DNA of 64,000 bases from Nitratireductor mangrovi (GTDB lineage: Bacteria > Pseudomonadota > Alphaproteobacteria > Rhizobiales > Rhizobiaceae), in NCBI RefSeq assembly GCF_007922615.2, contig NZ_CP042301.2, forward strand, positions 4,076,001 through 4,140,000, written 5' to 3'. The notes beneath the pieces were generated by a model. That model was not told where the DNA came from and ran no database searches. It saw only the letters and a program-made list of their open reading frames with translations. The position numbers and the translations under genes are program-made. This document shows, in pieces, positions 58,785 through 64,000 of the stretch. Positions within the stretch are counted from its first letter, which is position 1, and each line of letters starts with the position of its first letter.

Positions 58785-59339
58785 CTAAAGGCCGGCCCAG
58801 TCGAGGTAGACCGCCAGTTCGTTGGCGCGTCTTGCCGTCATCTCCATTATGCAGTGGGCACCGATCGGCTGTGCCATCGTGCCGCCTTCGAAGAAGGCAT
58901 GCGGCATCGCGCAATTGGCGTCGCGATAGGCGATCCATTTGCGTTGCGCATCCTGCAGCCGCTCGAATGTCGCGGCCGTCAGCTTTTCGCGCAGGGCGTT
59001 GTAGTCGCGGTTGAGGAATTCATCCCAGATCGCCGACTCGCGGGCAAGGCACATGACCTGGCCGACCGTGCTCTGATTGCGCTCGTCGTCGAGGCAAGGC
59101 CCGCTCGCGACGCCGATGCAGTCGTTCCGGTCGCCCGGCGCGTCGGCGCCCGCTTCCAGCGCTTCCCCGACATCTTCGATGCAACGGCCGATCGCGGCGC
59201 GGTCCGCCTCGGTCGGCGCAAACTCGTCGGCGACAGCCGGTCTGGACACGAAAACAGTCAGCACCGCGCCGGCTACCGCCATTGTGGCTGTGAAAGAACG
59301 TAACCGCTCGGGCCTTGCCCCGATTGATTTGGCGGGCAT
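58785..59339 (-). CDS. Exported LprI-like (DUF1311) protein
   Basis: A 184-residue exported protein; the signal peptide covers about residues 1-37 (MPAKSIGARPERLRSFTATM...SRPAVA). The mature part has paired cysteines and the DUF1311 pattern CLARESAIWDEFLNRDYNALREKL ... LQDAQRKWIAYRDANC, shared with the Mycobacterium lysozyme-inhibitor LprI and related periplasmic proteins. Inhibition of lysozyme is a possibility, not proven. The start is the ATG at 59339; the longer frame overlaps the divergent FMN reductase gene. It faces that gene across 43 bases. Confidence 0.82.
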   Translation of the reverse strand: MPAKSIGARPERLRSFTATMAVAGAVLTVFVSRPAVADEFAPTEADRAAIGRCIEDVGEALEAGADAPGDRNDCIGVASGPCLDDERNQSTVGQVMCLARESAIWDEFLNRDYNALREKLTAATFERLQDAQRKWIAYRDANCAMPHAFFEGGTMAQPIGAHCIMEMTARRANELAVYLDWAGL

Positions 59340-59382
59340 ATCCCCTATACCCGTGAGAGCACCGGAGGACTGAAGCGCAAAC

Positions 59383-59973
59383 ATGATACCGAAAATCCTC
59401 GTCTTCGCCGGATCGATCCGCACCGGCGCGTTCAGCGGCAAGACCGCGGATGCGGCCATGAAGGAACTGGCCATCCAGGGCGCCGACGTGACCCGCATTT
59501 CCCTGGAGGATTACCCGCTTCCGATCATGAATCAGGATCTGGAAAAGGAAAAGGGCATCCCCGAGAATGCGATGAAGCTTGCGCGGCTGTTTGCTGGCCA
59601 TGACGGTCTTCTGGTCGCGAGCCCGGAATACAATGCCTCCATCCCGCCGCTGCTCAAGAACACGCTCGACTGGGTCAGCCGCGTGAGAAAGGACGGCAAC
59701 GCTCCTTTGGGGCCGTACGACAACCTCGCTGTCGGCCTATGTTCGTCTTCCAACGGCGGCTTCGGCGGCGCGCGCGGCCTTTACCACCTGCGCGCCGTGT
59801 TGATGAACTGCGGAGCCGAGGTGGTCACCCCGCAATGCTCGGTCTCCGGCGCGGCCGACGCCTTCGACGAGGACGGCACGTTGAAGAACGAGCGCCAGCG
59901 CAACCTGATGGAGAAGGTCTGCCGCACGCTGATCGAGCGCGCGCGCATGCTGTCGACGCGGGTGGAGGTCTGA
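59383..59973 (+). CDS. NADPH-dependent FMN reductase family protein
   Basis: A 196-residue flavodoxin-like protein of the NADPH-dependent FMN reductase family. The FMN phosphate loop is [16 protein letters not shown], and [21 protein letters not shown] is the signature motif. Likely a flavin or quinone/azo reductase; the substrate is unknown. Its stop overlaps the pyrF start (TGATG). Confidence 0.92.
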   Translation: MIPKILVFAGSIRTGAFSGKTADAAMKELAIQGADVTRISLEDYPLPIMNQDLEKEKGIPENAMKLARLFAGHDGLLVASPEYNASIPPLLKNTLDWVSRVRKDGNAPLGPYDNLAVGLCSSSNGGFGGARGLYHLRAVLMNCGAEVVTPQCSVSGAADAFDEDGTLKNERQRNLMEKVCRTLIERARMLSTRVEV

Positions 59974-60671
59974 TGGCGGCAACGGATTTCGCTGACAGGC
60001 TGATCGTCGGGCTCGACCTGCCGACGGTCGCGGAAGCCGAGACTGCGGTACGCGAACTCGACGGCATCGCTCGTTTCTACAAGATCGGCTACCGCCTCGC
60101 CTTCGCCGGCGGGCTCGATTTTGCCCGCGATCTCGTGGCCGACGGCAAAAAGGTCTTCCTGGACATGAAACTGCTCGACATCGACAACACCGTTGCCGAA
60201 GGCGTCGAGAATGTGGTGCGCATGGGCGTCACCATGCTCACCCTTCACGCCTATCCGAAGGCGATGCGATCGGCTGTCGACGCGGCCGAGGGCAGCGCAC
60301 TCACGCTTCTTGCCGTGACCGTACTGACCTCGATGGACAACCGCGATCTGGCCGAGGCCGGCTACAGCTTCGATGCCCACGCGCTTGTCGAGCGCCGCGC
60401 TCGCCAGGCTCGCGAGGCCGGCATGGGAGGCGTTGTCTGCGCCGCGCCTGAGGCAGCCGCCGTGCGCAACATCGTCGGAACTGACATGGCCGTGGTGACG
60501 CCGGGTATCCGCCCCGCCGGCACCGCCCATGGCGACCAGAAACGGGTCATGACGCCCGCCGACGCGATCCGTGCCGGCGCCAGCCATCTGGTCGTCGCCC
60601 GCCCGATCGTTGGCGCGCGCGACCGCCGTGCCGCCGCACAGAAAATTATCGCCGAAATGCAACAGGCCTGA
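59973..60671 (+). CDS. pyrF: Orotidine 5'-phosphate decarboxylase
   Basis: PyrF makes UMP, the last step of de novo pyrimidine synthesis. The 232-residue protein has [15 protein letters not shown] at the start, the catalytic [15 protein letters not shown] (Asp-Lys-Asp), and [19 protein letters not shown] near the end. The ATG at 59973 overlaps the FMN reductase stop by one base and has GGAGG 5 bases upstream, so translation is coupled. DUF1330 and GNAT genes follow on the same strand. Confidence 0.97.
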   Translation: MAATDFADRLIVGLDLPTVAEAETAVRELDGIARFYKIGYRLAFAGGLDFARDLVADGKKVFLDMKLLDIDNTVAEGVENVVRMGVTMLTLHAYPKAMRSAVDAAEGSALTLLAVTVLTSMDNRDLAEAGYSFDAHALVERRARQAREAGMGGVVCAAPEAAAVRNIVGTDMAVVTPGIRPAGTAHGDQKRVMTPADAIRAGASHLVVARPIVGARDRRAAAQKIIAEMQQA

Positions 60672-60693
60672 ACGAACTTTCGGGGAGGAAGAG

Positions 60694-60987
60694 ATGCCCA
60701 AAGCCTACTGGATCGCCCATGTCGATGTCCGCGATCCCGAGCGCTACAAGGACTATGTCGCGACCGCAAAACCGGCCTTCGAGAGGTTCGGCGCGAAGTT
60801 TCTGGCCCGCGGCGGCAGCTACGAGGTAATGGAGGGGGCCGGCCGAGCCCGCAACGTGGTGATCGAGTTTCCATCGTTCCAGGCCGCGACCGATTGCTAC
60901 AACTCGCCCGAATACCAGGCCGCCAAGGCCATCCGTGTTACCGTCGCCGACGCCGACATGGTGATCGTGGACGGGTATGAAGGCTGA
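60694..60987 (+). CDS. DUF1330 protein
   Basis: A 97-residue protein of the DUF1330 family, dimeric ferredoxin-like (dimeric alpha-beta barrel) proteins of unknown activity. Hallmarks are MPKAYWIAHVDVRDPERYKDYVATAKPAFERFGAKFLARGG and the GRARNVVIEFPSFQAATDCYNSPEYQAAK segment. GGAGG lies 5 bases before the ATG at 60694. It overlaps the start of the GNAT gene by 11 bases. Confidence 0.93.
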   Translation: MPKAYWIAHVDVRDPERYKDYVATAKPAFERFGAKFLARGGSYEVMEGAGRARNVVIEFPSFQAATDCYNSPEYQAAKAIRVTVADADMVIVDGYEG

Positions 60988-61513
60988 CGCTGAGGCGTCC
61001 ACGAAATGGCTGGTGCCGGCCGGCTATGCCATCCGGCTTCGGCGGGTAGAGGATGATCCGCTGCTGCTGGTGGTCGAGAACCGGGCCGCCGAACTCTTTC
61101 GCAATCACGGTTACCCCGACCTGGCGGACGATCCTTTCGATAACATGGAGGATTTCCGCGCGATGATTGGCGCGAACCGTGTCTGGGTCGCGATTGCTCC
61201 GGAAGGTCTTCCAGTTGGCTATGCGGTCGCCGGTCCATTGGATGATCTTGTGCACTTGCGCGAGTTGTCGGTCGACCCGGCGCACGGGCGCCGGGGCGTC
61301 GGGGCCGCTCTGGTAAGGACAGTGCTTGCGGCGGCTAAACATCAGGCCGCCGGCGGCGTAAGCCTCACGACCTTTCGCGATGTGCCGTTCAACCGGCCAT
61401 TCTACAAGAAGCTCGGCTTCGAGGAGCTTCCGTCGCCGACGCGCCACAGTCGCTCCGCACCGCATTTGAAAATGAGCTGCCGCCCGGCGTCGACCCGAGC
61501 CAACGGCTGCTGA
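60977..61513 (+). pseudogene. GNAT N-acetyltransferase, frameshifted in its C-terminal tail
   Basis: The acetyl-CoA-binding fold is intact: VWVAIAPEGLPVGYAVAG, HLRELSVDPAHGRRGVGAALVRTVLAAA (acetyl-CoA loop) and RDVPFNRPFYKKLGFEELP. After residue 153 the frame gives an arginine-rich tail (PTRHSRSAPHLK...) ending at 61513. In the neighbouring frame the same bases encode VADAPQSLRTAFENELP then PGVDPSQRLLMIHRTT, ending at TGA 61533, which is the tail expected for this family. One base missing near 61430 (CTT CCN GTC) explains it. The core could still work; it may also be a sequencing error. Confidence 0.8.
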
Positions 61514-61687
61514 TGATCCATAGGACGACGTGATCTTTCGCGGCTGGTGCGCGAAGCGCACGATCTGTGCGCGGCAGTCCTTCTCTATTGCATTGCAGCA
61601 AAAGGCTGATACCGTCATCGTTCATAACTAATTAACGCCGCCGGCGCGATTCTGGTCGGCCATCGAAACGGAAGGCGGGTCATTTCG

Positions 61688-62971
61688 ATGTTTTACCAGT
61701 TCTACGAATGGAACCATGCCGCGATCCAGCCCTTCAGGGCGGTCGCGGACGCAACGCGGCTTTTTTATACCAACCCGCTCAATCCGCTGTCGCACACATC
61801 GTTGGGGCGCTCCACGGCGGCCTTCGCGGAGATGTTCGAGCGGACGACGCGCCGGTACGGCAAGCCGGAGTTCGGCATCGAGAAGACTGTCGTCGACTGG
61901 AAGGAGGTGCCGGTCACAGAGCGCATCGCCTGGTCGCGGCCTTTCTGCGACCTGATCCACTTCGAGCGCGCAGTCCCGAGCGGGCATCGGCCGGATCCGA
62001 AGCTGTTGATTGTCGCGCCGATGTCCGGCCACTATGCGACCCTGTTGCGCGGCACGGTCGAGGCGATGCTGCCGCATGCCGAGGTCTACATTACCGACTG
62101 GGCCGACGCGCGCATGGTGCCGCTCGCGGAAGGCCATTTCGATCTCGACGACTATATCGACTACGTCATCGACATGCTGCATGCGCTGGGGCCCGACACC
62201 CACCTGATGGCGGTCTGTCAGCCTTCGGTGCCGGTCCTGGCGGCGGCCGCGGTCATGGAGGCGCGAGGCGACCGCTTCGCGCCATCCACCATGACGCTGA
62301 TGGGCGGCCCCATCGACACCCGCATCAACCCGACCGCCGTCAATCAGCTTGCCGAGGAAAAGGACCTTTCCTGGTTCCGCGACAACGCGATCATGCAGGT
62401 GCCCTGGCCCAACCCCGGCTTTGCCCGCGACGTCTATCCGGGGTTCCTGCAACTCTCCGGCTTCATGAGCATGAACCTCGACCGGCACATCATCGCCCAC
62501 AAGGACTTCTTCATGCATCTGGTGAAGAACGATGGCGATTCGGCCGACAAGCATCGCGACTTCTACGACGAATATCTCGCCGTCATGGACCTTACCGCGG
62601 AGTTCTACCTGCAGACCGTCGATACGGTGTTCATCCGCCATGCGTTGCCCAAGGGCGAGATGACGCATCGCGGCGAGCCGGTCGATCCGTCGGCGATCCG
62701 TTCGGTGGCGCTGATGACCGTCGAAGGCGAAAACGACGACATTTCCGGCCTTGGCCAGACCAAGGCGGCGCAGACGCTGTGTTCCAACATCCCCGACGAC
62801 ATGCGTGTGCACTACATGCAACCGGCCGTCGGCCACTATGGCGTCTTCAACGGTTCGCGCTTCCGCTCCGAGATCGTGCCCCGCATCGTCGACTTCATGA
62901 CCAGCTACGGTCGTGAAAACCGCATGCCCGTGCGTCCTCGCCTCGTCAAGAGCGCCGGCGCCAACGGCTGA
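61688..62971 (+). CDS. phaZ: Intracellular polyhydroxyalkanoate depolymerase
   Basis: PhaZ mobilises stored polyhydroxybutyrate granules. The 427-residue protein belongs to the intracellular depolymerase family with a Cys nucleophile, here Cys177 in LMAVCQPSVPVLAAAA. It opens with MFYQFYEWNHAAIQPFRAVAD and has VAPMSGHYATLLRGTVEAMLP, YITDWADARMVPL and the C-terminal His region QPAVGHYGVFNGSRF. There is no signal peptide. A stand-alone gene, 154 bases after the GNAT, before a bidirectional terminator. Confidence 0.95.
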   Translation: MFYQFYEWNHAAIQPFRAVADATRLFYTNPLNPLSHTSLGRSTAAFAEMFERTTRRYGKPEFGIEKTVVDWKEVPVTERIAWSRPFCDLIHFERAVPSGHRPDPKLLIVAPMSGHYATLLRGTVEAMLPHAEVYITDWADARMVPLAEGHFDLDDYIDYVIDMLHALGPDTHLMAVCQPSVPVLAAAAVMEARGDRFAPSTMTLMGGPIDTRINPTAVNQLAEEKDLSWFRDNAIMQVPWPNPGFARDVYPGFLQLSGFMSMNLDRHIIAHKDFFMHLVKNDGDSADKHRDFYDEYLAVMDLTAEFYLQTVDTVFIRHALPKGEMTHRGEPVDPSAIRSVALMTVEGENDDISGLGQTKAAQTLCSNIPDDMRVHYMQPAVGHYGVFNGSRFRSEIVPRIVDFMTSYGRENRMPVRPRLVKSAGANG

Positions 62972-62993
62972 TATTTTTGGCGCTCTATCCGGC

Positions 62994-63024
62994 AAGAAAA
63001 AAGCCGCGCCCGTAGCGCGGCTTT
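62994..63024. terminator. Bidirectional terminator between phaZ and rpsU
   Basis: A perfect 10-bp stem (63000-63009 with 63015-63024, loop CCGTA). On the minus strand a run TTTTTTCTT follows, a strong terminator for rpsU; on the plus strand the T-run is short, so phaZ termination is weaker. Confidence 0.85.
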
Positions 63025-63092
63025 CGAAGGGTGTAGGAAGGCTACCCGGCTATGTCCCCTGATAGAGGGCGTCGCCGGGTGTCCGTGAAGCC

Positions 63093-63374
63093 TCAGCTCT
63101 GGCTCGACGCGGCCTGCGGGCGGGCGGCAGCACCGGGCCGGGCCGGCCGCGGCTTGCGCTTCGGCCCCGGAATCAGCCCTTCGCGCTGCGCCAGCTTGCG
63201 CGCGGCCTTGCGCGACCGGCGCACGGCCTCGGCCTTTTCGCGGGCGCGCCTCTGCGACGGCTTCTCATAGGAGCGGCGGGACTTCATCTCGCGAAAGACG
63301 CCCTCGCGCTGCATCTTCTTCTTCAGCACCTTGAGTGCCTGTTCGACATTGTTGTCTCTGACGAGTACCTGCAA
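63093..63374 (-). CDS. rpsU: 30S ribosomal protein S21
   Basis: S21 is a small basic protein near the anti-Shine-Dalgarno end of 16S rRNA. The 93-residue product starts [49 protein letters not shown] with a lysine/proline/alanine-rich C-terminal extension, usual in alphaproteobacteria. The start is TTG 63374, with AGGAAG 6 bases upstream; there is no ATG nearby. A promoter lies about 190 bases upstream. Confidence 0.94.
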   Translation of the reverse strand: MQVLVRDNNVEQALKVLKKKMQREGVFREMKSRRSYEKPSQRRAREKAEAVRRSRKAARKLAQREGLIPGPKRKPRPARPGAAARPQAASSQS

Positions 63375-63699
63375 TGTTCTTCCTTTTCTGCGCGGCGTGC
63401 GCCGCTGTTGCGGGTGGCCTTGCGGCCGTTCCGGCCCGCGTCTCGAATTGGCTCGACACGGAACGATGTTCTTGCCCGGATGAGGCGCGATGACGCGCCT
63501 GCTGCCAACTGGCGACCGGCAGCCGATGCTGCCGCGAGTACGCCGGGCAAATCAGGATGTGGGCACGATGTAGTCGATCCGGGCACAAAGTGCAAGGAAG
63601 GTGACACCTTGTCGGGCGATGGCATCATGCATGGCGCATGCGCGCTGGGGAACCCGCATGCCGGCGACAAGCACTTGATCCGACGCCGATTTCGGCCAC
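63375..63699. other. Noncoding region between rpsU and nth
   Basis: These 325 bases hold the rpsU leader (about 185 bases) and promoter. I see no gene; the open frames there are antisense or unsupported. The nth stop codon lies at its right end. Confidence 0.5.
63567..63595 (-). promoter_or_regulatory. rpsU promoter
   Basis: On the minus strand TTGCAC (63595-63590), 17 bases, TACATC (63572-63567). The leader to the TTG start at 63374 would be about 185 bases, long enough for regulation. Confidence 0.5.
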
Positions 63700-64000
63700 T
63701 CAGACGGGTTCCAACGGGGCGGGAATGGCCGACGTCCTTTCCGCCGCCTGGCACAGATCGGCGATCACGCAGCGTTCGCAGTCCGGCTTGCGTGCCTTGC
63801 AGACATAACGTCCGTGCAGGATCAGCCAATGATGCGCATGGCGCATATATTCGGCCGGAACGATCGCCAGGAGGCCGCGCTCGACCTCCTCAGGCGTCTT
63901 GCCCGGCGCCAGGCCGAGCCGGTTGCCGATCCTGAGAATGTGGGTGTCGACCGCCATGGTCGGCTGCCCGAAGGCCATGTTGAGCACCACATTGGCGGTC
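63700..64000 (-). CDS. nth: Endonuclease III, C-terminal part (runs off the window)
   Basis: Nth is a base-excision-repair glycosylase/AP lyase for oxidised pyrimidines. Only about the last 100 residues are here, read through the window edge (TANVVLNMAFGQPTMAVDTHILR). The catalytic Asp lies in AVDTH; the catalytic Lys lies beyond the edge. The [4Fe-4S] ligands are visible as CKARKPDCERCVIADLC (Cys, six residues, Cys, two residues, Cys, five residues, Cys). The N-terminal part is missing because the window ends. Confidence 0.95.
   Translation of the reverse strand, partial: TANVVLNMAFGQPTMAVDTHILRIGNRLGLAPGKTPEEVERGLLAIVPAEYMRHAHHWLILHGRYVCKARKPDCERCVIADLCQAAERTSAIPAPLEPV

Overview
The window is a piece of a high-GC alphaproteobacterial chromosome, most likely from the order Rhizobiales (Phyllobacteriaceae/Mesorhizobium-like). 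This rests on several rhizobial signatures: divergent pckA / chvI-chvG followed by a short hprK, a mannose-type EIIA and HPr; a DivL-type kinase next to ahcY; a tsaE-amgK fusion with murU, addB and addA; a trpF-trpB-trpA-accD-folC cluster; an accD without its zinc ribbon; and a rhizobial-type pmtA. Genus-level assignment is an inference.

Left end (1-7013): an IS1595/ISXO2-type transposase gene lies just upstream of comM (yifB). comM is split in two by a 4218-bp element (1903-6120). The element encodes a large serine recombinase, three small genes without recognisable function and, on the opposite strand at its right end, an MrcB_N-HNH protein that looks like a modification-dependent restriction nuclease. 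The attachment sites can be read directly: the joined chromosomal halves restore a 510-codon comM, and both attB and attP have dyads with 22-nt spacers centred on the same TGAT core.

Core block 1 (7168-15932): a transglutaminase-like protein, arfB, pckA, then chvI-chvG-hprK-EIIA-HPr (envelope/acid sensing coupled to an incomplete regulatory PTS), and ahcY behind a hairpin-rich leader. Core block 2 (16132-27947): divL, tsaE-amgK, murU, addB, addA and trxA. The genes from tsaE-amgK to addA are packed with 4-base overlaps. They serve cell-cycle control, tRNA modification, peptidoglycan recycling and double-strand-break repair. Core block 3 (28017-33785, minus strand): the trp/acc/fol operon, with cutA and a 79-residue unknown between trpB and trpA.

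Middle (33938-46310): an AI-2E-type membrane protein, a YgjP-like metalloprotease, small envelope proteins, a hydrolase, infC (ATT start)-rpmI-rplT, pheS-GFA-pheT, a nucleotidyltransferase, an aldo/keto reductase and a Gfo/Idh/MocA oxidoreductase.

Right part (46387-64000): an exported TPR-CHAT caspase-like protein; a fused glycine/sarcosine-dimethylglycine methyltransferase for de novo glycine betaine, with an unusual palindromic, three-way-junction-like leader; an M48 protease; dnaK and dnaJ separated by an acyltransferase; pmtA; an LprI-like lysozyme-inhibitor homologue; an FMN reductase-pyrF-DUF1330-GNAT run whose GNAT is frameshifted at its tail; phaZ; rpsU; and the C-terminal part of nth. 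No rRNA, tRNA or CRISPR array was seen.
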